Shown here: positions 9,459-17,389 of the stretch, piece after piece
How positions within the stretch are numbered: the stretch's first letter is position 1
Layout of the letters: each line of letters opens with the position of its first letter
Made by a program: the position numbers and the translations under genes
Notes under the pieces: generated by a model
Database searches by the model: none
What the model was told of the DNA's origin: nothing
Seen by the model: only the letters and a program-made list of their open reading frames with translations
NCBI GenBank assembly: GCA_036488085.1
Contig: DASXHZ010000060.1
Location: 1-64,000 of the forward strand
DNA length: 64,000 nt
Source of the DNA: DASXHZ01 sp036488085
Lineage (GTDB): Bacteria > Acidobacteriota > Thermoanaerobaculia > Gp7-AA8
Direction of reading: 5' to 3'

Positions 9459-10691
9459 ATGGCTGAAGACTTCGATACATCAAAACGCTCCACGCTCCAC
9501 GATGTTCAGATTCACGAGCCCGTGATCGAACCGAAACGCGCGAAGCGCCTCTACATCATCATCGGCATCGCCGTGGTGGTGCTCCTCGTCGGGTACGGTT
9601 TGTACGCGATGCTGACGTCCGGCAAGGAAGGAACCGACGACGCGCAGGTTTCCGCGGACGTCGTTCCGGTCGCCTCGCGCATCGCGGGACAGGTGACGGC
9701 GGTTCACGTCGTCGAAAACCAGCCGGTTCATCGCGGCGATTTGATCGCCGAGATCGATCCGCGCGATGCCGAGGTGAAGGTGGCGCAGGCGCAGAGCGAC
9801 CTCGATACGGCGCGGGCACAGGCAGCGCAGGCCGACGCGACCGCCACGGTCATGCAAGCGAACGCGCGCGGCGGACTTCAGACGGCGCAAGGTGCGGTCG
9901 AGAGCTCGCGTCAGGCTGTCGATGTCGCCGCGGCGTCCGTGACCGAGGCGCATGCCGCGATCACACGCGCTGAGGCGAATGCGCAGAAGGCGGCGAACGA
10001 CTGGAAGCGCGCGGAGGAACTCGGCGCGAAGGGCGACATCTCACGGGCGCAAGTCGATGCCGCACGCGCGGCGAACGAGGCGGCGCAGGCTGACGTCTCG
10101 CAGGCGCGCGCCCGGCTGCGCGAAACGGAGAATCAGCAGCAGGCGGCGTCGGCGAACGTGCAGCAGGCGCAGGGTCGTTTGACGGGCGCCGCGCCGGTCG
10201 AAGCGCAGCAGCAGGCGGCGATCGCGCAGGCAACTCTCGCGCACGCGAAGGTGGCGAATTCGACGGCCGCGCTCGAGGCCGCGCAGCTCGCGTTGTCGTA
10301 CACGAAGATCTACGCGCCGACCGACGGCATCGCCTCGCGCCTCGGCCTGCACGCCGGAGCGCTCGTCGCGCCCGGTCAGGCGATCGTGCAGCTCGTCCCA
10401 GCGCGCACGTACATCATCGCGAACTTCAAGGAGACGCAGGTCCGCGCCATGCGTCCCGGACAGCGCGCGGCCATCCGCGTCGATGCCCTCGGCCGCCAGG
10501 ATTTCGACGGTCGCGTCGAGAGCCTCTCCGGCGGTACCGGCGCCACGTTCTCGCTGCTCCCGCCCGACAACGCGTCCGGCAACTTCGTCAAAGTCGTCCA
10601 GCGCATCCCGGTCCGGATCTCATGGAACGGTCCGACCGCCGACCGCGTCCCCGCGGGCTCGTCGGCGGACGTGACCGTCTATACGAAGTGA
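9459..10691 (+). CDS. emrA: EmrA/HlyD periplasmic adaptor
   Basis: A 410-residue membrane-fusion protein with one N-terminal TM (about 30-50, IIIGIAVVVLLVGYGLYAM). A biotinyl-lipoyl half (GTDDAQVSADVVPVASRIAG, abridged) is followed by a long Ala/Gln-rich alpha-helical hairpin (about 105-265). The second lipoyl half comes next (YTKIYAPTDGIASRLGLHAG), then a beta-barrel region. This is the EmrA layout, linking the inner-membrane exporter to TolC. It lies 11 bases after emrB and ends at a long inverted repeat that probably terminates the operon. Confidence 0.92.
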   Translation: MAEDFDTSKRSTLHDVQIHEPVIEPKRAKRLYIIIGIAVVVLLVGYGLYAMLTSGKEGTDDAQVSADVVPVASRIAGQVTAVHVVENQPVHRGDLIAEIDPRDAEVKVAQAQSDLDTARAQAAQADATATVMQANARGGLQTAQGAVESSRQAVDVAAASVTEAHAAITRAEANAQKAANDWKRAEELGAKGDISRAQVDAARAANEAAQADVSQARARLRETENQQQAASANVQQAQGRLTGAAPVEAQQQAAIAQATLAHAKVANSTAALEAAQLALSYTKIYAPTDGIASRLGLHAGALVAPGQAIVQLVPARTYIIANFKETQVRAMRPGQRAAIRVDALGRQDFDGRVESLSGGTGATFSLLPPDNASGNFVKVVQRIPVRISWNGPTADRVPAGSSADVTVYTK

Positions 10692-10694
10692 CCG

Positions 10695-10762
10695 GGCGCA
10701 GACAGGAATGTCTGCGCTCCACGACGCAGGGTTCTTGGAGCGCAGACATTCTTGTCTGCGCC
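10695..10762. repeat. Long inverted repeat after emrA (possible terminator)
   Basis: Two 26-nt arms (10695-10720 and 10737-10762) pair with a single mismatch across a 16-nt loop. Each arm is itself palindromic (GCGCAGACA...TGTCTGCGC), so a cruciform or a dimeric hairpin can form. The element sits between convergent genes (emrA and the lipoprotein at 10774) and resembles the paired hairpins at 36691-36750. Confidence 0.75.
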
Positions 10763-10773
10763 GTTTCCAGAAG

Positions 10774-11229
10774 CTAGTGATCCGCGCAGCAGGTGTCGAT
10801 GATGATGATCGGGTCGGCCGGCTTCGCGCTAGTTCCGTTCGAGATCTGATACTCGCATTGGGTACGGGGCGGCGCGGTGTCGACGACGGTCGCGAAACAG
10901 GCTCGCTTGTCCGGGCAGGCGACGCTCTTGATGCAGTTCTGGGACGAGCCGGTCATCGTGACGTGCAGGTCGGCTTTCGGATCGGGTGATGCCCACGTGA
11001 TCTGAGTGGCGGCACCGTTGCGGCCCTTTGCGTAGACGTGGACCGGGTCGACGAGCGGTGCGGCGTTGGTTCCGTTCACATTCACGCAGACGAGCGGCCT
11101 GGTGTCGTCGGCGTTGCCGAGATATCCGCCCGTGCAGGTCTCCGTGGACAGTACGGTCTGGTTGCTGCTGCGGCAGGCGGCCGCGGCGAAGATGGCGGCG
11201 ATCACCAGAAGTTTGCTGACTGATTTCAT
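10774..11229 (-). CDS. Small lipoprotein, unknown function
   Basis: A 151-residue protein with a signal peptide and lipobox ending in AAAC (Cys19), so it is probably anchored in the outer or inner membrane. The mature part is short, with several further cysteines (for example ETCTGG, NCIKSVACPDKRACFA and a C-terminal DTCCADH), suggesting disulphides in the periplasm. No known domain is recognised. It lies 11 bases downstream of the Ser/Thr kinase gene on the same strand and may share its transcript. Confidence 0.72.
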   Translation of the reverse strand: MKSVSKLLVIAAIFAAAACRSSNQTVLSTETCTGGYLGNADDTRPLVCVNVNGTNAAPLVDPVHVYAKGRNGAATQITWASPDPKADLHVTMTGSSQNCIKSVACPDKRACFATVVDTAPPRTQCEYQISNGTSAKPADPIIIIDTCCADH

Positions 11230-11239
11230 CTTTCCTCCC

Positions 11240-13408
11240 TCAGTTCAAGCGGACATGCAGCGGTGCGAGCTCCGGATCGTGCGCCGCTTCGGCAGCAGAA
11301 TACCCGTTGCCGACGGCGCGGCGCAGCCAGTTCGTCGCCGCGTCGGAATCACCGCGCAATTTCGAGACCACCGCCGCGTCGTAGAGGACGTACGGGTCGG
11401 TCGGGTCGATGGTGAGCGCGGCGCGGATCTCGGCGCCTGCATCCTCCAGCTTCCCGTTCTTCGCGAGACAGCTCGCGATCACGGCGTGCGCGAGGGCGTC
11501 ATTTGCGTTCACCGACAGCGCGGACCGCGCGGCGGCGATCGCTCGCTCGTGCGCCTGCGGTGCGTCGGCGTTCCGCGCCGGCGTCCAGCGATAGGCATCG
11601 CCGAGGTTCGCCCAGACGCGGTAGTCGTTCGGCGTCAGGGCTGAGGCTCTCTCGAGCGCCACGCATGCATCGGCATAACGCCCGCTGTCGTAGCGAATGA
11701 GGCCGAGGTTCGAGTACGCGGAGCCGCTCGGCGCGAGTGCGATCGAGCGTTCGTACGCCGCCGCTGCCTCGTCATACCGGCCGAGCGCCTGCAACGCGGC
11801 GCCGAGGTTCATGTGACCGCGGGCGCTGTCGGGAACCATCTTGGTCACGCGGCGAAAAAGCTCCGCTGCCTTCTCGTAGCGGCCGCGCGTGAAGCAGAAA
11901 CCGCCGTAGAGCATCGCCAGGTTGGTGCTGTCGGGAGCGAGGAGCAGCGCTCGCTCGAATGTGCTCTCCGCCTCCGCCGCACGTCCCATCGCCGCGTACG
12001 TCTGCGCCAGTCCGCCGAGCGACTCGGCTGATTTCGGATCGAGGTCGATGCTGTGGGTGAAGCTCGTCGCCGCCTCGGCGTACCGGCCGCCGAGCCGCTG
12101 CGACGTGCCGAGCGCGTCATACCCATCGGCGAGACTCGGATCGAGGCGCACCGCACGGTCGGCGTACACGGACGCCTCCTCGAGATAGGCGCGCTGGTGC
12201 GACAGCAGATATTTCGACATCAGTGCGCGGGCGAGCGTGGCGTTGACCGGCGCGGAGTCGCGCTCGTCCTTGAGCACCGAATGCAAGGTTCCGATGACGG
12301 CATCGACCGAGCGCTCGTCCTTGACGTGCACGAGCCGGTCCCTGGCGTTGGCGACCGCCGCCAGGGAGGCGGGTGACATAGCACGCGGCGCGGTCAGCTT
12401 CGGCGCCGCGTCACGCATATGCAGCGCGTACCACGAGGCACTACCGAGGAGCGCGACGCCCGCGGCGACGGCAGCTGCGGCCCAGACGTTGCGGCGTCTC
12501 TTCGCCGGAAGCGGCGGGAGCGTTGAGCGCGAGCCCGACGTCAGCGTCAGCATGTCGCGGACCTCGCGTAGGTCGCGCGCGAGATCGATCGTCGAGCCGT
12601 AGCGGTCGCGCGGCTCCTTCGAGAGCAGCCGCGTGACGATCCGCTCCAGCTCCGCCGGGACGGCGGGATTGACCTGCGAGACGGCGGGCACCGGATCGCG
12701 GATGATCGCCGCCATCGTCTCCGCGCCGGTCGCCTCGTTGAACGGGCGGCGGCCGGCGAGCAACTCGAAGAGGATCACGCCGAGGGAGAAATGATCGGTG
12801 CGGAAATCGGTTTCGAGCCCGCTCGCCTGCTCCGGCGACATGTATCCGACCGTTCCGAACACCGCGCCGGGATGCGTGTGCGGGAGCGTCGTGTCGTTCG
12901 GATTGAGCGGACGCACGAGTTTCGCGAGACCGAAGTCGAGGATCTTCACGTGGCCGCTGTTCGAGACGTAGCCGCCCGTCGAGATGATGATGTTCTCTGG
13001 CTTCAGGTCGCGATGGACGATCCCGCGATCGTGCGCTGCGGCCAGGCCGTCGGCGACTTTCGAGATGATGCGGACTGCCTGGTTCAGCGTGACCGGCGCC
13101 TTCGACGACATGGCGCGCAGGTCCTGTCCCTGGATCAGCTCCATGGCGATGTACGCAAGCTCGCCTTCGAAGCCGACGTCGTAAATCGTGACGATGTTCG
13201 GGTGGTTCAGCGACGACGCGGCGCGCGCTTCCTGCTCGAAGCGGCGGAGGTGCTCGGCGCGCGACGCGAGCGTCGGTAAGAGGACTTTGATCGCCACCTC
13301 GCGGTCGAGCCGTTTGTCGCGCGCGCGGTAAACCTCGCCCATTCCGCCGCCACCGATCGGCGCAATGATCTCGTACGGACCAACGGTCGTTCCGGGCTGC
13401 AGATTCAA
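11240..13408 (-). CDS. Membrane Ser/Thr protein kinase with TPR sensor
   Basis: A 722-residue bacterial PKN-type kinase. The cytoplasmic kinase domain (about 12-280) has the glycine loop GGGGMGEVYRA, catalytic HRDLKPEN (about 128-135), DFG in ILDFGLAKL and an APE-equivalent GYMSPEQ. A TM helix follows at about 306-328, then at least eight TPR-like repeats with the W/G/Y/A/P spacing (about 385-700), placed outside the cytoplasm. It probably phosphorylates cytoplasmic proteins in response to a periplasmic protein signal. It is divergent from the chemoreceptor at 13441. Confidence 0.93.
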   Translation of the reverse strand: MNLQPGTTVGPYEIIAPIGGGGMGEVYRARDKRLDREVAIKVLLPTLASRAEHLRRFEQEARAASSLNHPNIVTIYDVGFEGELAYIAMELIQGQDLRAMSSKAPVTLNQAVRIISKVADGLAAAHDRGIVHRDLKPENIIISTGGYVSNSGHVKILDFGLAKLVRPLNPNDTTLPHTHPGAVFGTVGYMSPEQASGLETDFRTDHFSLGVILFELLAGRRPFNEATGAETMAAIIRDPVPAVSQVNPAVPAELERIVTRLLSKEPRDRYGSTIDLARDLREVRDMLTLTSGSRSTLPPLPAKRRRNVWAAAAVAAGVALLGSASWYALHMRDAAPKLTAPRAMSPASLAAVANARDRLVHVKDERSVDAVIGTLHSVLKDERDSAPVNATLARALMSKYLLSHQRAYLEEASVYADRAVRLDPSLADGYDALGTSQRLGGRYAEAATSFTHSIDLDPKSAESLGGLAQTYAAMGRAAEAESTFERALLLAPDSTNLAMLYGGFCFTRGRYEKAAELFRRVTKMVPDSARGHMNLGAALQALGRYDEAAAAYERSIALAPSGSAYSNLGLIRYDSGRYADACVALERASALTPNDYRVWANLGDAYRWTPARNADAPQAHERAIAAARSALSVNANDALAHAVIASCLAKNGKLEDAGAEIRAALTIDPTDPYVLYDAAVVSKLRGDSDAATNWLRRAVGNGYSAAEAAHDPELAPLHVRLN

Positions 13409-13440
13409 GAGTGAAGGAAGGATACACCTCGCTCGCGGCT

Positions 13441-15936
13441 ATGATTCGCACACCGATGTCCTTCAGCCGCCGATACGTCACGTCGCTCGTTGCGCCGCCC
13501 GCGATCGTCACGCTTCCGCTCGCTTTCCTCTTCATCACGCAGGTGGTGCAGCTCGCGCTCGGACCGGCGTTCGTCGTCGTCGCGCTGCTACTTCTGCTGG
13601 CCGCGGGAACCGCAGCGGTGCTCTTCGCGACTCTCACACCGTCCGCGCGGGTGGTTGAGGAGGCGGTGGTGCGGAAGCAGGGGGTCTCCGAGGCAGTATC
13701 GGAGTGTCTGAACAAAACAACGACGCTCGCGCTCGTGGTCTGGCTCGCGGGCGGACTGGTGTTCGCAGTGCTGGCGACGCTGTTCGTCATGCGGACACCC
13801 CTTGGCTTCGGCTACTTCGGCGTCGCCGCGCTCGTCGTGGCCTTCCCGTCGATCGCGTGGAGCTACGGAGCCGGGAAGCATCGCCTCGTCGAGTACGCGA
13901 CCGGCAGCGAGGACCTCCGCTACACCGGCCGCGAGCTCTCCCTCGGACGCAAGGTCGCGATCGTCTTCATGGGATCGCTCCTCGTCGCCGCCGCGGTGCT
14001 GATCGAGCTGATCTCCTCGAAGGTGTCGACCACACTCGAACAGCTCGCGATCTCTTCGTCGAGCGAGCGCTTCGACCGCGTCTACGACAGCGCGAATCTC
14101 ATGGCGCACGTCGACGCGCAGGCACTCGACACGCTCCGCGAATACGTTCCGTCCGACTACTCGCTCTACCGCATCGATCGCAACGGGCAGATGCTCAGCA
14201 CGAAGGACCCGCTGACGGCGGACGAGGTGCGCGAGATCGTGCGCATCCGCAAGGGCGACAGTCTCGCGTTCATCTCGCCGCACGTCGTCCGCTTCGCGCC
14301 GCTGAAGGATGGATCGATCCTCGCCCTCTCGATTCCATGGGCGCCGTACAAAGGCATCCCGGTCCAGATCACGTTCTATGCGATCGTGATCGTCCTCTTC
14401 ACGATGGCGGCGTTCGCCGCCGCGGCGTTCTTCCTGTCGCGCGACGTTACGCGGCCGCTCAACGATCTGCAGGAGATCGCGGAGCAGATGGCGGTCGGCA
14501 ACTTCAATCAGGCGTCGCGCGTCTTCTCCGACGATGAACTGGGGCAGCTCGCGATCAGCTTCGGCGAGACGCGCGCGAATCTCCGCCGCCTCCTCGGGCG
14601 CATCGGCGGCAGCGGCAGCATCATCACCGACGGCGTGCGCGTGATCACCGGCGGCACGGAGTCGCTTCTCGTCCGCGCCCGTGACCAAGCCGAGATCACG
14701 GAGAACTCGTCCCTCGCCGTCGAGAACATGCGCGGCGGCATCAGCATGGTCCTCGGCGCGGCCGACGGCGTCACCGACCTCACGCAGGACGCTTCGAGCC
14801 GCTCGCTCCAGATGCAAGCCTCGGCTGAGGAAGTCGCGCGCAGCACCGAGTACCTCTTCCAGTCGGTCGAGAAGACGTCGTCGTCGACGACGGAGATGAA
14901 TGCGTCGATGCGCGAGATGTCGCAGCGCACCGACGTCCTCGCCGGGATCGCGGACGAGGCGCTGTCGTTCGTCAGCGAGATGGATTCGACGATCGAACAG
15001 CTCCGCCAGACGGCGCAACAGACCGCCGACATCTCGCAGATCGTCGCCATCGACGCCCAGGCCGGCGGCGAGGCCGTGAACCGCACCGTCGAAGGGATCA
15101 ATGCCTCCGAAGAACTGACCATCCGCACCGCGGAGACGCTCGACGAGCTGCAGCGGAGCGTCGGACAGATCAGCCAAATCCTCAACGTCATCGAAGAGGT
15201 GACCAACCGGACGAACCTCCTGGCGCTGAACGCCGCGATCATCGCGGCGCAGGCCGGCGAGCACGGCGCCGGCTTCACGGTCGTCGCCGACGAGATCCGG
15301 CAGCTCGCGGAGCGGACGCGCGGCTCGACGAAAGAGATCGCCACGATCATCAAGGCGGTCCAGAACGGATCGCGGCAGGCGGTGATCCGCGTTCACGAAG
15401 GCGTCGAAAAGGTGCGCGAGAACGTGGAGCTCGCGAAACGCGCCGCCGCGTCGCTGGAAAAGATCGTCGGCAGCGCCGCGCGATCGCAGGAGATGGCGAC
15501 GACGATCTCACGCTCGCTCGACGATCAGGCGAAGGCATCGCGCCATCTGCACGAGGTGACGTCGCGGATGTCGGATCACATCGCGGAGATCAACCGCGCC
15601 ACGCGCGAACAGGCGCGCGGCACGCAGCTCCTCGCGCAGGAGGCGGACCGAGTCCGCGAGATCGCAGGGCAGGTGAAGACGGCAACGGACGAGCAGTCGA
15701 TGGCCGGCCGCGGCATCACCGTGGCGCTCGAGAAGATCGCCGAGGATGCGCGCAACATGCGCGACCTCCTCGATCGCCAGCTCACCGAAACCGACCGCAT
15801 CGCCGACGCCTCCCGCACCATGCTCGACATCGCGCAGCAGAATGACTCGATTGCCCGTGAGTTCAACGCGACGGTGCAGAACCTCGTGCGCAGCGGCCAG
15901 GAGTTCGAGAGCGAAGTCTCTCGATTCAGGGGGTAG
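13441..15936 (+). CDS. Methyl-accepting chemotaxis protein
   Basis: A roughly 831-residue receptor. About six N-terminal hydrophobic helices lead to a TM-flanked extracytoplasmic segment (about 195-320). HAMP follows (near RPLNDLQEIAEQM), then a long coiled-coil signalling domain whose tip reads VTNRTNLLALNAAIIAAQAG, the hallmark of CheA/CheW-binding receptors. The start is uncertain: GTG 13411 lies two bases from the kinase start, while ATG 13441 or 13456 fits the first membrane helix better and an AGGAAGGA lies at 13414-13421. It may work with the adjacent divergent kinase. No other che genes are in the window. Confidence 0.9.
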   Translation: MIRTPMSFSRRYVTSLVAPPAIVTLPLAFLFITQVVQLALGPAFVVVALLLLLAAGTAAVLFATLTPSARVVEEAVVRKQGVSEAVSECLNKTTTLALVVWLAGGLVFAVLATLFVMRTPLGFGYFGVAALVVAFPSIAWSYGAGKHRLVEYATGSEDLRYTGRELSLGRKVAIVFMGSLLVAAAVLIELISSKVSTTLEQLAISSSSERFDRVYDSANLMAHVDAQALDTLREYVPSDYSLYRIDRNGQMLSTKDPLTADEVREIVRIRKGDSLAFISPHVVRFAPLKDGSILALSIPWAPYKGIPVQITFYAIVIVLFTMAAFAAAAFFLSRDVTRPLNDLQEIAEQMAVGNFNQASRVFSDDELGQLAISFGETRANLRRLLGRIGGSGSIITDGVRVITGGTESLLVRARDQAEITENSSLAVENMRGGISMVLGAADGVTDLTQDASSRSLQMQASAEEVARSTEYLFQSVEKTSSSTTEMNASMREMSQRTDVLAGIADEALSFVSEMDSTIEQLRQTAQQTADISQIVAIDAQAGGEAVNRTVEGINASEELTIRTAETLDELQRSVGQISQILNVIEEVTNRTNLLALNAAIIAAQAGEHGAGFTVVADEIRQLAERTRGSTKEIATIIKAVQNGSRQAVIRVHEGVEKVRENVELAKRAAASLEKIVGSAARSQEMATTISRSLDDQAKASRHLHEVTSRMSDHIAEINRATREQARGTQLLAQEADRVREIAGQVKTATDEQSMAGRGITVALEKIAEDARNMRDLLDRQLTETDRIADASRTMLDIAQQNDSIAREFNATVQNLVRSGQEFESEVSRFRG

Positions 15937-16231
15937 ATTCTTGCAGGTCGTCGTGGTCTAACTGTTGCGCGAAACTGCGCACGGTGAGGATGGAAACGAC
16001 CGACGCCTCGATTCGATAGACAACTCGGTGCGAGCGATAGACGACCTCGCGAAACGTCTCCGACCCAATTTCCGGCACGGCGCGTCCTGATTTCGGGAAC
16101 CGCGCTAGGCGGTCGGTGACTTTGAACAAGCCGTCGAGCCACTTGAGCGCCGCCTCTGGCTTGTCTTGCGCAATGTACCGCGCCTCTTCGTAAGCTCGCT
16201 CAACAGCGAGCGGCGACCAGATGACCCTCAA
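15926..16231 (-). CDS. ParE/RelE-family toxin
   Basis: A 101-residue type II toxin. The N-terminal VIWSPLAVERAYEEARYIA, middle RFPKSGRAVPEIG and late FREVVYRSHRVVYRIE match the RelE/ParE fold in the plasmid-stabilisation subgroup. Targets are gyrase for ParE or ribosome-bound mRNA for RelE; the ParE-like N-terminal helical hairpin and lack of obvious RelE catalytic residues favour ParE. Its ATG overlaps the antitoxin stop by four bases (16228-16231), and its 3' end overlaps the end of the chemoreceptor gene by 11 bases. Confidence 0.87.
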   Translation of the reverse strand: MRVIWSPLAVERAYEEARYIAQDKPEAALKWLDGLFKVTDRLARFPKSGRAVPEIGSETFREVVYRSHRVVYRIEASVVSILTVRSFAQQLDHDDLQESTP

Positions 16232-16509
16232 CTGCGAAATCGCTTGCGAAGGAGGGCCTTGGCTTCGCGATTTGAAATACCCGTGCCCTTCTCGATTTGC
16301 TTGACGGCGGTTCGGACATCCCGTAACAACTCGAGCTCTTCCACAAGTTGCGTGTAGCCGCCAACATCGATGAGCACCGCCGCGGCTTGCCCGCGCTGTG
16401 TGAGGACAAGCGGACGGCCACTCCGTTTGACTTGCTCAATGAGTTCCGCGGCATTGGCCCGAAACTCGGATACGGGCTTGATATCGGTGTCGATCCTAGG
16501 CTGACGCAT
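16228..16509 (-). CDS. Phd/YefM-family antitoxin
   Basis: A 93-residue antitoxin. The N-terminal DNA-binding part has the Phd signature (SEFRANAAELIEQVKRSG, then PLVLTQRGQAAAVLI), and the C-terminal helix, which would neutralise the toxin, is rich in charged residues. It precedes and overlaps the toxin gene, the usual order for autoregulated pairs. The start at 16509 is preceded on its own strand by GGAGG about 7 bases upstream. Confidence 0.88.
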   Translation of the reverse strand: MRQPRIDTDIKPVSEFRANAAELIEQVKRSGRPLVLTQRGQAAAVLIDVGGYTQLVEELELLRDVRTAVKQIEKGTGISNREAKALLRKRFRS

Positions 16510-16540
16510 GGTACCTCCAGTGGTACGTGCGATTGTACGC
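16510..16540 (-). promoter_or_regulatory. Toxin-antitoxin promoter/operator region
   Basis: On the minus strand this stretch contains GGAGG close to the antitoxin start and a TACAAT -10-like hexamer (complement of 16532-16537). The plus strand shows three GTAC words (TGGTACC, TGGTACG, TTGTACG) at 8-16 base intervals, which could be Phd-binding half-sites for autoregulation. Confidence 0.4.
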
Positions 16541-16677
16541 TAACGACCCCTCCTCCCGCCGCATGCGCCGATCTTGTTGGTGACTCAGTCGACGCCGATG
16601 GAGCTACAGATCAATACGTTACGTTTGAATTGAGCCGGCTCTATCCTGTGTTCAGGTAACTACTACCTGAAAACAAG

Positions 16678-17373
16678 TCAAATGAGCATCGCACGTACCG
16701 CCGCCTCGACATGAATGCGCGTCGTGTCGAGCATCGCCACCCCGCCGTACTCAGGCTCGCGGAGGATGAGCGGAAGCTCGGTGCCGCCGAGGATGACCGC
16801 GTCGATCGGGGTGCGTGCGTGAATGGCGTGGATGATCGCGATCAGTTTCTCGCGCGTCTCATCGCGGAATATGCCTGGCACGAGCTCGCCGAGGTACTTC
16901 TCGTGGATGAACGCCTGCTCGTCTTCGGACGGCACGATCATCTCGATGCCGTCGCGGCGCAGGCCGTCGGGATAGATCGATGACTGCATCGTGAAGCGGG
17001 TCCCGAAGAGCGCGACACGCTTCATCCCGCGCGCCGCCGCGGCGTGCGATGCCGCTTCGACGATGCTGATCATCGGAATCGGCGATGCGGCGCGTACACC
17101 ATCGAACACCAGATGCGGTGTGTTCGCCGAGATCAGCGCCACCTCGGCGCCGCCCCGCGCGAGACGCTGCACGGAATCGACGAGGTACTCCGTGAGTCCG
17201 TCCATGTCGCCCGCGCTGACGAGCGCGATCCCTTTCTGGATGTCGAGGCTATCGATGATCAGCGGCGGATAGCTGCCGTCGGCTCGCTCGCGCCCCCAGA
17301 CCTCGACGAGCGCCTTGTAATAGTCGATCGTCGATTCCGGTCCGAGGCCGCCGACAACGCCGAGTCTCCGCAT
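16678..17373 (-). CDS. Asp/Glu racemase-family protein lacking catalytic Cys
   Basis: A 231-residue protein of the aspartate/glutamate racemase family, starting with the typical RRLGVVGGLGPESTIDYY. Family enzymes use two opposed cysteines, in CNT(A/P)H and GCTE motifs. Here the first block reads ISANTPH (Ala at the Cys position) and the second reads LGGTELPL (Gly, codon GGC, at the Cys position). Either the protein is not a two-base racemase of the standard kind or it belongs to a divergent subgroup. It lies 16 bases downstream of the potassium-channel gene on the same strand. Confidence 0.8.
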   Translation of the reverse strand: MRRLGVVGGLGPESTIDYYKALVEVWGRERADGSYPPLIIDSLDIQKGIALVSAGDMDGLTEYLVDSVQRLARGGAEVALISANTPHLVFDGVRAASPIPMISIVEAASHAAAARGMKRVALFGTRFTMQSSIYPDGLRRDGIEMIVPSEDEQAFIHEKYLGELVPGIFRDETREKLIAIIHAIHARTPIDAVILGGTELPLILREPEYGGVAMLDTTRIHVEAAVRAMLI

Positions 17374-17389
17374 GGCGACATCTTACGTT

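Noticed and set aside
13588..15396. 602-codon minus-strand frame
   Set aside because: Antisense shadow of the chemoreceptor, whose signalling tip is conserved on the plus strand.
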